From: Cinnamomum chago
Lineage: Eukaryota; Streptophyta; Magnoliopsida; Laurales; Lauraceae
Reading direction: 5' to 3'
DNA: 64,000 nucleotides
Assembly (NCBI GenBank): GCA_038049695.1
Contig: CP142453.1
Location: 19,596,001 to 19,660,000 of the forward strand
In this document: piece by piece, positions 23,717 through 37,200 of the stretch
Position numbering within the stretch: position 1 is the stretch's first letter
Layout: each line of letters starts with the position of its first letter
Notes under the pieces: generated by a model
Database searches by the model: none
What the model saw: only the letters and a program-made list of their open reading frames with translations
What the model was told of the DNA's origin: nothing
Position numbers and translations under genes: made by a program

Positions 23717-25213
23717 TCTAATGAATGACTCTGATGTCTAATGAATGAGAGAGAGACTGATGCCTAATCAATGAGAGAGAGAGAGAGAGTGATGCCTAAG
23801 GGCACGTTTGTGGAACGATGCTTTCTGTGGAAAGTGAAAATTGCCACATCAACAAAATTAGTGGTAATTCAATTCTGTAGGAATGAAGTTCCAAGGAAGG
23901 TGGTAATCCATGTTTGGTGTAGAATTATTGATGCAGGTCGATCAAAGGCCCGCAAGACCTGATGACCTAATTAGAGATCCCTATCTTTAGTTTAAATATT
24001 TTCTAATTTAATATAGTTGCTTAGTATATTATTTCCTTAAGATTAGTAGTTTATTGTTTTAGAAAGTCATGGTTAGTATAGAACCGTCTTCTTACTCTAT
24101 ATATATAGAGTAATATGCCATTGTAATGCTATGTTATTTGTTCTAATAAGAGTTCAGTTATTCTCATACGTATGTTTTGGGTTCTTTTCCTAAGGATCTT
24201 CGGTTTTGAGTCTTAGGACTCGATCTCACCGCTGGAGGCGTAGATATTCACATCAATTGGTATCAGAGCCGACGATCCATCACAAATCGCCGTTCCGATC
24301 TCCGATTCGACATCCATCCGCCATCTACCGAAACCCATTCCAGCCACCAAGTACTGCAATCCAACTACCCAATCCTATCCCCATTGCTAGCCCTTCACTG
24401 TCCAGCAACCCTACGTACCCAGCAGAACCGATACACCCACTTGCCATCCATTCGCTTAACCCTAAACCCAAATCCAATCCAGCCACCAAATCCCAGCCCT
24501 GCCGAAAACCCTCACATCCCCACATCCCTACCTCGCACACCACTAACAGCCTTCCACGCACCCTACATTCATCCACCTACAGCCCCAAATCATCGATCCC
24601 TCCTCCATAAAATGCCAAATCCCTAGATCCCAGCTAGACCCAATCTCCAACCCTACCGAAAATCCTCCGACTGAAACCCATAAGCCACCATCACTGATCC
24701 TGTCGAAACCTAGCCTCTTCCCTCTCTGCTCATCCAGTCTCAAACCCAGAAGAAGAAAATAAAAGAAAGAAAGAAGGAAGAGAGGAGTGAGTTGCAGAGT
24801 AGGAGGTTTGAATTGCAGATCTACCCGGCACCGGACGACACCCGTTAGCAGTACCATCATCCAAGGGGGATTTCAGAAGTTTCTTGTTCGTTGGAAGACT
24901 TGTCCCCTCTTGGATGCCACGTGGATTACAACTATAGATTTCCAGCGTCTTAATCCCTATCTTTACAAAAGATATCAGGTTATTTACTCACCGAAGTCGA
25001 GTTTTTCCAAGCCGGGGAGAGTTGATGCAGGTCGATCAAAAGCCCCTAAGACCCGATGGCCCGCTTGATGGGGTCCACATGATCTCTAATTAGAGATCCC
25101 TATCTTTAGTTTAGATATTTTCTAATTTAGTAGAGTTTCTTAGTATATTATTTCCTTAAGATTAGTAGTTTATTGTTTTAGAAAGTCTTGGTTAGTATAA
25201 AACCGTCTTCGTA

Positions 25214-25244
<31 letters not shown>

Positions 25245-28200
25245 GAGAGAGTAATATGCCATTGTAATGCTATGATATTTTTTTCTAATAAGAGTTTAGT
25301 TATTCTCATACATGAGTTTTGGGTTCTTTTCCTAAGGATCTTAGGGTTTTGAGTCTTAGGACTCGATCTCACCACTGGAGGTGTATATCTTCACATCAAT
25401 TATTTTCTTTGGTGAAATGGTATTTTTCTCGTTTGGTGCAATTGTGGATTCTTCACTGATACTATTTTAATTATCAAACACAAATCAAAACATTTCGCTA
25501 GACAATAAATCAAAATTAAATTCAGTAGACATCTAGCAATCCAATTAACAAAGCAAAATCAAATTTAATAAACAAATCAAATTCAAAATCCTACCAGCTC
25601 ATGCAAAGAATGGCCGAAAATCTAATCAGACACATGCATAGAATGGCCCATCTCAAGTTGTACAATGATGATATTTCTTTGAGCTCATCGTTCTCCAATG
25701 GAATTGGAAAAACCCAGAGAGACATGTCTGCAGGGACGGTGGAAAAGAGAGATGGGGGGGGGGGGTGGCGGGGAGGTGGCCAGGCTTGCGGCGAGGTGGC
25801 TGGCCGCAGGGGGTTAAGGCGAACGAGGAGAAGAGCGAGGGAGAGAGAAGGGGGGGTTGGGGTGAGATGCTGGGGGCCGCCTAGGTAAAGGGGGGCAATT
25901 TTCTTGTCCATGAAGGAGATGAGATGCAAGGGGGGCTAGGGTTTTTGGATCAGAAATGGGTTGGAAAATAAGTTTATAAAGGGGGGCAGTTTTTCTGAAG
26001 AAATAGACTTCCCATGGGGTAAGTCTATTTCCATAGTAAGCAAGGAAAAGGCTGATATGGCAAAAAAGTTTTTGCGCGGAAAAATATCGCACCAAACGCA
26101 TGAAAAGTAGGAAATCCGTCCATTTTTCTGCAGAAATTGGCTACACAAACATGCCCTAATGAATGACTCTGATGTCTAATGAATGAGAGAGACATAGAGA
26201 GAGATGTCTAATGAATGACTATAATTATATATAATGAAGCGAACTGATTCCAATTGAGAAATCAGCCGCTTCATTTCAATTTTATTTTGACCAGTTTGAC
26301 TCTCTTTAATGCCTTTTTAAATTCTTCTTAATTTTCACCTGAGCCTATTATTAACTCTTAAAACTATTATGGAGATTTGTAACTGAAATTGGCATATATG
26401 GAGCCCTCTTTTTTGTAACTGAAATGAGTAATTGAGAAAATGAGTTGTAACCTTCTCCATACAGAGTCTTCTCACCACGAGTCTCTTTTTTATGTGGCAT
26501 TTTTTTTCTTTTCTCTGTGTGAATGGCCGCAAGTCTCATTGGGTCTTCTCTTCTATATAAGAAACTAAGGTATTTGCATATTTTTTACTCATTTTTTGTG
26601 ATTTTAGTTTCGTTTGAATCTTAATTTTGATTTCCGACATAGATCATTATTCACAGCACCTATATGTGATAATGGAAATAAATATATTATTTTCTCTTGG
26701 TTGACATAAGGTAGTCAACTCACGACCATACCTGTCTCTAATTAGAGAATCTCATATTTTTAAATTTCTTATAATTTCACCCGTCTCAATATTTCATATT
26801 TCATGTTTCTACTAAAGATTTAAAATTTCTATATTTATTAATTATTTTAAATTTTAATTGTGTAATTTTTAAGAAACCTATAAATTTGTGTGAGAAATTA
26901 ACACGTCTATTTTAGATTTTATAAAATATAATTATATGAAATTAAAATTAAAATTTTTATTTATGTCATAAAATTAAATGTTATTCTCTGTTTGACTTTT
27001 AATGCCCGTGCTAAGCACGGGGACATTTTGCTAGTGTCTAATGAGAGAGAGATATCTTACGATGTTGTCATTATAGTATAGATGGAACTGATGACCTACA
27101 CAACTCACATGGCGAACACCTTTGCAAATTAAAGGTACATACACCATTGGATTAATCACGGACTTTGGGACATTAGCGATATAATGTGACATTCTTTTGT
27201 AATTTAGCAAAAATAAAAATAAGAGGATTTTACAAAAAAAAAAAAAAACACTTTAGGTGACCAGTGGGCCTAAAAGATCATTTTAACCGACCTTGCACAA
27301 GATCAATCATTTTGTCTGAAAATGTATTTTTTTAGCACTTTCAACTAACGTCCTTAGTGACCTTAGTTTTATGACTTTAAAGGTCCCTAGGGACCCTGCG
27401 GTGTACACAAATTAGAGCAAAATAGGCGTGTTTCCTCGTCTTCCTCCCCTTCCTTACCTTGACCCTGACTGTAACCCGTTTGCTTCACCTTGCCCTCCTC
27501 CTCCTCGTCCTCCTTGTAGTTGTTATTATTGTTGACATTGTGTGGGGTGTTTTCCTAAGAGTAGGATTACGCTAGCCTCGGTAGTAGTACCAGCTCAACT
27601 CATCCCGATCTTGGTATCCAAGTTCTGCCACAGTGCCCAGATCCATCTAGTTCGGTAACGGTACCGGCTAGACATCTCTTCCCAGCTCGGCAAACAGTGC
27701 CAACTTGCGCCAAGCTTGAGTCAGTCTCGGTAAGAGTACCGAATGGGCTCATCTTAGTCTCGGTATAAGGCACCTCGGCAATAGTGCCAAGATGCATCCA
27801 AATCTGGCCTCAGTACCATCTTCAACTCGGTCCGTCCACAGATATGGATACTAGGCCATGATTGTACTTCTTTGAAGTTACTGCTACGTTGCAGAACGTG
27901 CTGACAGACAAGACAGGTGTCGGATAAGTGGTCAGGTGTCGTCTTGATCGATCACATCCACATTAATACCAGGGGTTATCTCTTGATTCGACCTGACAGT
28001 ATCTCCACCTACCCCCACTAAGGGTGCGCCAAGTGAAATATCTACATATAGAGGAATATCAATCCCCTCGATGTGATGTTATATTTTTTACAACATCACG
28101 CAACAATACGTATCATTATGCTGAATATCACATAATGCATAGGGCGTTAAAGAACGCCTTGCATAAGAGCATACTTGCCTCTCATCTCCATCCTTTGTTC

Positions 28201-31200
28201 AGTGACAACACTAACTCAAGCATCGGAGAGCCTTCGGCTGACGGTAGCCAGGGTCTCTGATTTCTATATCTCCTTTCCTTTCAGGTCCTAAGGTGATCTA
28301 TCTTCCCCAAAAAAGCTTAAACAACAAATCATAAGTCTCACACTCACCTAATCTGAGTCCTTAACTTTTAGGCACTCACAATTGGCGCCGTTTGTGGGAA
28401 TGATCGATAAAGCCATGCCTCTAGCAGCGGCAAAGGTTCTACAAACCCCAGCCACCATCATCGATAATCCCCTGTCGAACCAGTTCTAGGGAAAGTCTGA
28501 TGCAACAGGTGCGAGATAACCTGTAACTCAGAACATGTTCATCAGCAAAGGACGTGATAGCACCTCCCCAGCAAATTGCTCCTCCACCGGAACGCTCCCA
28601 ACAAAGTACTGCCCTGCTGGAGACTCCCCCGTGGAGCAAAAGTTCCTGCAGCAGCCGGGTCTCGTCATTTCTTCCACCAGGTGGATCGTAACAGCGATAA
28701 TGATGAAAATCCATCCTTTGTTGATACCAGGGCCCGCACCCGAGGCCCTGCATCTTTTCGGCAAGCTCCGCTGCCAGCCAGCAAGCTTCAAAGGGACCTC
28801 GTTCGGTTCCCCATAGTCACCGTGAAAGCACTGATTGACAGGGTGAACCAGAACAAAGCTTGAGCTCGAGCTCACAAGAGCTTCAATCTTTGGCGGGCCC
28901 CCTCCCCTGAAAGAGAATTGAGGTCACGGAAACGGTTCCTTGACTCGCCATACAAATCTTCATCCTCAAGTCTCGGTTCGGTGATAGTGTCAGCCACAGC
29001 TCGGACTGTTCCAATCGCGACAGCTTCGGTAGTGGCTTCGGCAATATCACCAGCCACGACTCAGGTAGAAGCACAACCCAGCAGGAGTTTCAGCTACGGC
29101 TTCGGTGACAGCACCAAAACCATTGCTCAGCTCCTTCAGTTGTTAGCTCCAGCAGTGGCCTTGGTGACAGCACCAGCTGCTGTTTGGACAATCCCGATCT
29201 CGATAGCTCCAGCAATGGCCTCGGTGATAGCACCAGCCGGGGCTCGGACAATTCCAATCTTCATAGCTCCTGCTACGGCCTCGGTGGCAGCACTAGCCTC
29301 AGCCCAGCTTCTTCAGAAGTACAACAAAGCTTCAGCAACGGCCTTGGTGACAGCACCAGCCTCCGCTACACAGCTTTAACGTCGGGCCTCGGTGACAACA
29401 CCAACCTCGACTTACAGAGCTCTGGCAATGGCCTTGGTGATAGCACCGGCCTTAACTCGGATTGCTTAACTTACAAACAACTATGGTCCCTCGCCGCAGT
29501 TATGGAACTCGGCAAAGGTCTCAGCTTAGTGACAGCACCGGCATAGAAGAGACGAAAGCTCGGTCACAGAACCAGCTGTAAAGCGCCGTAGTTATGGAAC
29601 TCGGCAGCGGTCTCAGCTTGGCGACAGCACCAGTACAGAAGAGACGGCAACTCAGTTACAGAACCAGCTGCAAAGTGCTGCAGTTATGAAACTCGGCAGC
29701 AATCTCAGCTCGATGATAGCACCAGTACAGAAGAGACGACAGCTCGGTTAATGAACTAGCTGCAAAGCGCCGCAGTTATGGAACTCAGCAAAGGTCTCAG
29801 CTCGGTGACAACACCAGCACAGAAGAGACGACAGCTCGGTTACAGAACCAGCTGCAAAGTGCCGCAGTTATGGAACTTGGCAGCAGTCTCAGCTCCGCGA
29901 CAACACCAGTACGGAAGAGACAACATCTCGGTTACAGAACCAGCTGCAAAGTGTCGCAGTTATGAAACTCGGCAGCAGTCTCAGCTCGGTGACAGCACCA
30001 GCACAGAAGAGACGACAGCTCGGTTACAGAACCAGCTGCAAAGCGTCACAGATTTGGAACTCGGCAAAGGTCTCAGCTCGGTGATAGCACCAGAACAGAA
30101 GAGATGACGACTCAGTTACAGAACCAGCTGCAAAGCGCAGCAGTTATGGAACTCGACAAAAGTCTCAGCTCGGTGACAGCACCAGCATGGAAGAGACTAC
30201 AGCTTGGTTACAGAACCAGCTGCAAAGCTCTGCAGTTATGGAACTTGACCAAAATCTCGGCTAGATTACAGAACCAGCCAACCTGGTCACGGGACTAAGC
30301 GAAGCAACACGCCAAGTTATGGAACTCGGCGGGTATCTTAGTTCGGTTATGGAACCAGCTATGCAGTTGAAGGATCTGATCGCTTCCTATGAGAATCTAG
30401 TTCGGTTGCGGAACCAGCTACGAGTTTTCTACCTCTAAAAGTGCAGGTACTTCTCAAAGTTTTAACTTCAACGCAATTAGAATTCCGGTTGTTGAACCGA
30501 GTTCGACTAACCTAAGTTACTTTCTCTTAAGGAACCAAAGTTATTCTCACCCAATAGTCACTCAGTTCCGGTTACTAAACCGAACTCAACTACTTGGTCA
30601 AGAATCGGGCGTTTGTGCTAAGAGCCCAGTTGTAGAACGAAAGTCAAGCACACACATGTTGTTATCAGAAGAAAATAAAGGCAAGTATCATGGTAAAAAT
30701 TCTCTTCATTGATGAAAGAGTGATTACAATATTCTTTAAATAAAAAGAAAAATACAAAAACTTCAAGATTCAGTGACCTCGACATTGACGTCAAAAGGCT
30801 CGGTCTTGGTGGCTTGGGGAGCATCCTCAGGCGGAACAACTTCATCAGCAGTTTCTGCAGTGGGGGCAGAACTCGGCTCAGTCCCGGGGCGAGTGAACTT
30901 TGGTAGGTGTTGATAGTCAGGATGATCATCTGAGATCCTTGCCTTCTTCAATGCAGCTCGGCACCCGAGCTCGAACAGCTCCGAGCAGATGTTCGCGACT
31001 TGGGCTTTGTACTCCTTAGTAGCCGCATCCACCCCGTCCTGAAAATATTTCTCGATCTCAGCATCGAACGCGGCTTAGAGTGCGGCTTTCTCCTTGTGCG
31101 CCATATCGAGCTCAGCATCCCGGTTTGCCAGCTCAGCCTCAAGTGAGAGAATCTTCTTTTCTTTGACCGCGGCCACGCCTCTTAGCTCGTGGGTCTCGGC

Positions 31201-34200
31201 CTTCACACTACAGAGCTCTTGGAGCGCAAACTCCATTTCTGCCTCCTGGCTGCTTATTTTCTCCTCCGCCTCCTTCAGCTCCTGGCTGCTCCCCTCCAAG
31301 GCCGCAACGAGTTTCTTCTTCTCAACTTCAAGCTTCTCGGCCTTGGAGCCACTTTTGCGGGCCCTCTCCGGGACCACCTGAACCCTCTGCGCTGTCTAAA
31401 CAAGAAGACGAAGTCAGAAGAAGGCTAACAGAAGCAAATGCTACTTGAAGATTGGCATCAAACACTTACCGAGAAAATCGACTGCAGAGATGCAGACAAC
31501 ATTGTCATGTCGTCCGCTCCTTTGTGCCTCTGCATATCAAGTGGCAGGGCGCACGCGTTGGCGAAAGCAGCAACGACCGACGGATTGCTGTTTAGACGGT
31601 TTTCCACCGTCATGGGCCTCCCAGGCCCGAGCAGGAGGTTCGGCCTCCACAGAGATGCCCTCGCGGGCTGAGGGGTTAAGGTCTGGCCAGGGCCTTTTTC
31701 TGGCGAGCCTTCACCTAGATGCCTCTTCTCCCTTGGGGCTTCCTCTTTAGCCCCTTCAGCAGGCTGTTACCGAGCACTCGAGCCGCGGTCCTCAGACCGC
31801 TGCCTCTTCTCATATCGGCCTCCCTCTTTTTTGGTCTTGGCGAAATGCTGCAGAGCTGCACCAGCAGCAATAGCAGTTCCAGCAGCAGTGCCGGGGGCAA
31901 TAACAACATCCCCAACTGCAGTAGCAACAGAACCCTCGGCACCCGAGGCACCACCCCCAGCAGCAGCAGTAGAACCCTCAGCGCCCCCTGAGATTGCTGA
32001 GGAAGAGGGAGTTCGATCTCCAAATATTTTCGCCCCTAAGTTTTTCACCTTCAAAGCATGTCGCCTCTTCTCCATCTCCTCTCCCCCTTCTTCACGGTTG
32101 GAGGGAGACAAGTAGCACTCAACGAGCTGGGCCAAATCAACAACCTCCGAGTTTGAGGGCCCGAGCTCCTTCCTTTTGATGTACATGTGGTACCTCGGCT
32201 CGTATCCGAGCAAGGACTAGACAGCTCGCCCTTTGTGGCCGTGATACTCGGCAACGAGTTTCAGCCAACTGTCGTTCTGTTTCTAGCCGGTGCGCTCAGC
32301 TCCTTACTTCGTCTTGCTGGTCTCTGCACGATAAATGATAACATCAGCTCTGCAAAACAACAAAAGGAAAAGACAACACTATGAGCTCGATAATTACTTG
32401 GAGGAACCCGAAGTGTCGAGGAATCCTGTACAATTTCTCCGCCTCGGTCTCGTCCTTGCCGAACTCCCAGTTGCCAGAGACAAGCAGACGATCGTTCCCG
32501 GCGTGTTTGTTTGAGTCCTCCAGGTCATGGACAAAGGGCTCCATATTCGGCAGTCTTGCACAGGTCATATACATCCTCGATGTCATGGACACCGAGATTT
32601 ATGCCCAATATCTTATTCAGCTCGGCAACGCCCATTATGACTTTGAAGCCATTGGGCATCAGTTGGCATGGGCCAAGGTGCCATATCGCCAAGCAGGCTC
32701 TGAGCAGAGGGTGGACGAGGAACCTAACCCCTCCCTCTATTACTGAAACTAACAGGAATGGCATCTACCCATCCCGGAAGGATCGACCCTCGAAGAGGTC
32801 TTTCGGGTCATCCAGTTTTGTTGGGCATCCTCTGGAATCCCATACATCTCCCTGAAGCAGGCCATAGCCTCAGGGGTCTCTGCCCAACTTCTGTAAGATC
32901 CCATTTTCTAAAAGATGACGACACTGGAAAAGGGGGAGAGACAGAGGAAAAAACCCTATTTAAAGACGATATGGCGCCCGTTCCGATTCCTGAAGGCACG
33001 CATCGCTTCGATTTCGTTGAACAACCAACCAGATGGAGACACGTGGCACTGCCAGTTAATCTCGCACAGAGATTCAAACGCTATATTTATTGCCTTGGGA
33101 AGGCGAAACATCAGCATGCTATTTATTGCCTCGGGCTGGTAAAGCGTCACCTACCTAATATTTATCGCCTCGGGAAAATGAAGCGTCACCGGCGTGATAT
33201 TTATTGTCCCGGAAAAGCAAGCAGACTTCATGATAAAGATCAGATATCACCAGCCAAACATCGAGATGAATTTCAAAATTGGTACCTCAGGTCTCTCAAA
33301 CAAGATACTTAGCTCCCGACCTAAAAAAGTTAGAGAATTCCAAACAGTCGCGAGCTGGGAGGCAATTGTGTGGGGTGCTTTCCTAAGAGTAGGATTACGC
33401 TAGCCTCGGTAGCAGTACCAGCTCAACTCATCCCGATCTCGGTGTCCAAGTTCGGCCACAGTGCCCAGATCCATCTAGTTCGGTAACGGTTCCAGCTAGA
33501 CATATCTTCCCAGCTCGGCAAACGGTGCCAGCTTGCGTCAAGCTTGAGCTAGTCTTGGTAAGAGTACCGACTGGGCTTATCTAGGTCTCGGTATAAGGCA
33601 CCTCGGCAATAGTGCCAAGATGCATCCGAATCTGGCCTCAGTACCATCTTCAGCTCGGTCCGTCCACAGAGATGGGTACTAGGCCATGATTGTACTTCTA
33701 TGAAGTTACTGCTACGTTGCAGAACATTCTGACATACAAGACAAGCGCCGGATAAGTGGTCGGGTGTCGTCTTGATCGATCACATCCACATTTATACCAG
33801 GGGTCATCTCTTTATTCGACCTGACAGTATCTCCACCTACTCCCATTAAGGGTGCGCCAGGTGAAATCTCTGCATATAGAAGAATATCAATCTCTTCAAT
33901 GTGATGTTATGTTTTTTACAACATCACGCAATAATGCGCATCATTATGCTAAATATCACACAATGCATAGCGTTACAGAACGCCTTGCATAAGAGCATAT
34001 TTGCCTCTCATCTCCATCATTTGTTCAGTGACATTACTAACTCAGGCATAGGAGAGCCTTCAGCTGACGACAGCCAGGGTCTCTGATCTCCATTTCTCCT
34101 TTCCTTTCAGGTCCTAAGGCGATCTATCTTCCCCCAAAGAAGCTTAAACAACAAATCACAAGTCTCACACTCACCTAATCTGAGTCCTTAACTTTTAGGC

Positions 34201-37200
34201 ACTCACAAACATGGAATCCATGGAGTTGAAGGTCGGGACGGGGATGGGGGATTTCGATAGCCCCGCGGCGTTTTCGATTGATGACGTAGGGAGAAGGGGA
34301 GACAGAGGAAGGGGAGGATTTGGGAAGGAAGAAAAGAAGAGGCGGCAACAACAGCTACAGAAGAAGAGACTTGGCCAAAGGAAAAGAGCAGAACATAAGA
34401 AGGAACAAGGAAGAAGAAGGAAGAAGAGTTACAGTCGTCGTTCCCACGCAACAGCTGTTTTGTTCTAATTTGTGTCATTAAACTAAGGTCGCTAGGGACG
34501 TTAGTTGAAAGTGCTAAAAAAATACATTTTCAGGCAAATGACTGATTGGTGTAAGGTCAGTTGAAATGATCTTTTAGGCCCACTGGTCACCTAAAGTGCG
34601 CTTTTTTTTTGGTAAAATCCTCTAAAAAAAAAAAAGGTGTAAGCTGCACGAGACAACGACATTATTGGATTGTTTGTTAATTGAAAAAACCCTTCTTAAT
34701 TCTCCAAATTCCAAAGGTGATACATGAGAAATTGGAACTTTGGATTCATGGGCCATTTGGGGCCTATTTGATTGCTTAAAATACATAGGGATTGAGTATG
34801 TAGGAATTCATAATGAAACGAACTCCATCAAAGGATTATTAAAAGGCAAGGAGTCGAGAATTGGAGGGGAGAGGTGTGAAGCATGATGATGTGCCATAGA
34901 GGGGACCTTGACATTTCTAGGCATTAAAATGGCAGGGTGATTATTATTGGATTTTCATTTTCCATCTTCCCTTGATTTAATTCCCATTAAAAAAAATGAA
35001 TGTGCGTTTTTTGATATTTACCTTTGGTTCTTCATCCTAGGTATTTAATGACACAAAATAACAAGGGCCTGTTTGGTTCAGGAATTATCTAAATTCTTGA
35101 AACAAAATTGTCCTCTATCACTCTATGGCGATAAATTGGAGCTATATATGTATATGGTGACTCAGATTATTTCATCTCATAATTCTATGTTGGGTGAACA
35201 AAATGGGATTCTAACAATTTTGTAGATTCCGAAAGTGCAGTTTCACTTGCTTGTCCACCCCATTTCTAGAATCAGTTTGACTGACAAAACCAAACCATCA
35301 TGAAATGAATTCCACTAGAAAAGTTTTCAATTTCTCACCTTATAGGACAATTCCATTTCATTCCATTCTACTAATTCCTCAACCAACCAAGCTCAGGGAG
35401 TATAAAATTAACAAACCAGCCACCCACCTCAGGACCTCTGATGCTCCTCAATGTCTGGAGATATATACCAGTGAGAAAAACAGCCAGTGAATTCTTCTTT
35501 CTCTTAATTGTTTTCTTTGCTTTGTGAATGAATGCCAGTGGATCTGCTCTCTCTGCATGGTTACAGCAAGGGATTGGTATATGAAGGAAGGTGAAGTGGT
35601 TGCCCCATGTCTTTGCTCTCAACATATCACTCACACTTTGGTATTCACTTGTCATCCTGGTGTTCAATAAAACTAATGCTGTCATTCGAGTCCCGCTGGG
35701 ATCCTGACTCATCCTCTGATTGTACAGATGGATTGCATAGGAAACCGTTCCTACCACCACGTCATTCACGGTCTGTCATAAGAGAGTCCTCCAAGTTAAT
35801 TAATGTCCATTCATCGAAAAATGCAAGGAACATGCAGTCATCAATCATGCATGGTAATTTCAAATACTAGGTACTCACTACACCAAAAATCGAAAATTGG
35901 AATGGAAAAGCGTTTCTAATCCTTCCGTCCCTAATCCGTTAAAGTGTTCCAATTTCCGTTCTAATTTGGTACCAACCGTTCCTAATCCAAATTGGAACGG
36001 AAATTGGAACACTTTAACGGATTAGGAACGGAAGGATTAGGAACGCTTTTCCGTTCCAATTTCCGATTTTTGGTGTAGTGACTGGTTTAGATATGAAACC
36101 AGTCATAATTTGGATTGCAACTTAATTCATGGACCTTGCTGGAATTTGGCTTTGAAGTTCACGAAACATATCTAAGTGAATTGTACCGTTGGATTGAAAT
36201 ACTATGAATCTTTAATCTTAACACCATTTAATTTAAAGGCCACAAATTAGGTGGTTGGGGTGATGGGTTTGCTTGAATTCTTATATAAATATGGAGTGGT
36301 CTCATTCAGATCTTTTGATCCTTCACCTCAACCATGAATGGTTGGGCCCCATTTGGGCCCACAGGCTATCTCGCATGCGCACTTGATGGCGCCTTCACTC
36401 ACACACATATAAATGATCCTGTGCGAGAGCTGCACAAGGATCTTATGGTACCTGTGGAGCCCACCTGATCATCAATCTGATTGGGCCACGCACAACCATC
36501 CACCCTGAATGTCATTGGATCCCATGGGTTTGCACCCACTGTTAGGATCAGGGGCGGAGCTGTGTTGAGGCCCGGGGGGGGGGGGGGGGGGGGGGGGCAG
36601 GCAGCCTTTGAAATTTTTTTTAAACACCAAAATGCGCCCCCCAAGGTTTTTGGATTTGTTTTTCTAAGTTAAACCCCACCCCACCCCGGCCTCACTCCCA
36701 ACCCTTTTAACTTTCGAAAACCTCTCCAGATTCCAGTCTTAAGCCCTAACCCTCTTCAGCTCTTCCTTCTTTGTTTTGTTCGTCTCCTCTTTTTTTTCCA
36801 TTAATCTCTCATCTTCAGTGGTTAAAATTTTGCACGCCGTCTTCTCTATGTCCAGCATTTTCAAGGAACAAAATCATGGTTGAACTTATAACTATGTCAA
36901 AAAGGGAACTTTAAAATATGATAGTTATAATAATTGGTGAAATAAAATTTTATTCAAGTTTTGGCCCCCCCCCCCAAGATGAAATCCTGGCTCCGCCCCT
37001 GGTTAGGATTGGATTGTTGGTTTGAGAGAGGAATTTTGCAAATTGCCCACTTGAAAATGGGTATTTTCACCCCCTATGTAATACCTAATAGAAAACATCT
37101 GTAGTTATTGTTATTCCAGTGGTGAGAGGAGACAAAACGGAGAAATAGAAGAAGCCATATCTAATCCACAACAGAGGTGAAAGTGGAAGTGCAAGACAAT

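Larger units (their letters stand above)
27539..34207 (+). mobile_element. Non-autonomous Tat-type Gypsy derivative, broken
   Basis: LTRs 27539-28380 and 33367-34207 start TGTGTGGGGTG and end GGCACTCACA, with target duplications gacat/aacat (one mismatch). The primer site TGGCGCCGTTTGTGGGA begins at 28383. The internal region has a gag-like start (about 28400-28980), minisatellites (28960-30270) and an antisense accessory frame (30763-32764). No pol domain is recognisable. LTRs differ at roughly 7% of sites by eye, suggesting an age of a few million years. Confidence 0.88.
27222..34623. mobile_element. Mutator-like element with long TIRs, split by a Tat-type LTR element
   Basis: Left arm (27222 to about 27430) and right arm (about 34455-34623) are inverted copies of roughly 170-210 bp, starting AGAGGATTTTAC and sharing ACTTTAGGTGACCAGTGGGC and AGCACTTTCAACTAACGTCC. 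Long TIRs fit MULEs. The target duplication cannot be read because the flanks are A-rich. Between the arms, outside the LTR element, lie GC-rich, purine-biased bases (34213-34440) with an 85-codon open frame that may be a captured gene piece. Confidence 0.7.

Noticed and set aside
24206-24610. Pro/Ser/His-rich 134-codon frame
   Set aside because: It starts inside an LTR and crosses the primer-binding site of a small LTR element; low complexity.
25601-25888. Gly/Arg-rich frame in a GC-rich patch
   Set aside because: Low-complexity purine-rich DNA inside a PIF/Harbinger element, with no start context or domain.
28960-30270. Ala/Ser/Thr-rich open frames that look like a secreted repeat protein
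   Set aside because: They follow the minisatellite units of a Tat derivative and change frame between units.
36399-36672. Frames with Pro or Gly runs near 36580
   Set aside because: Produced by the G run within the hAT MITE.
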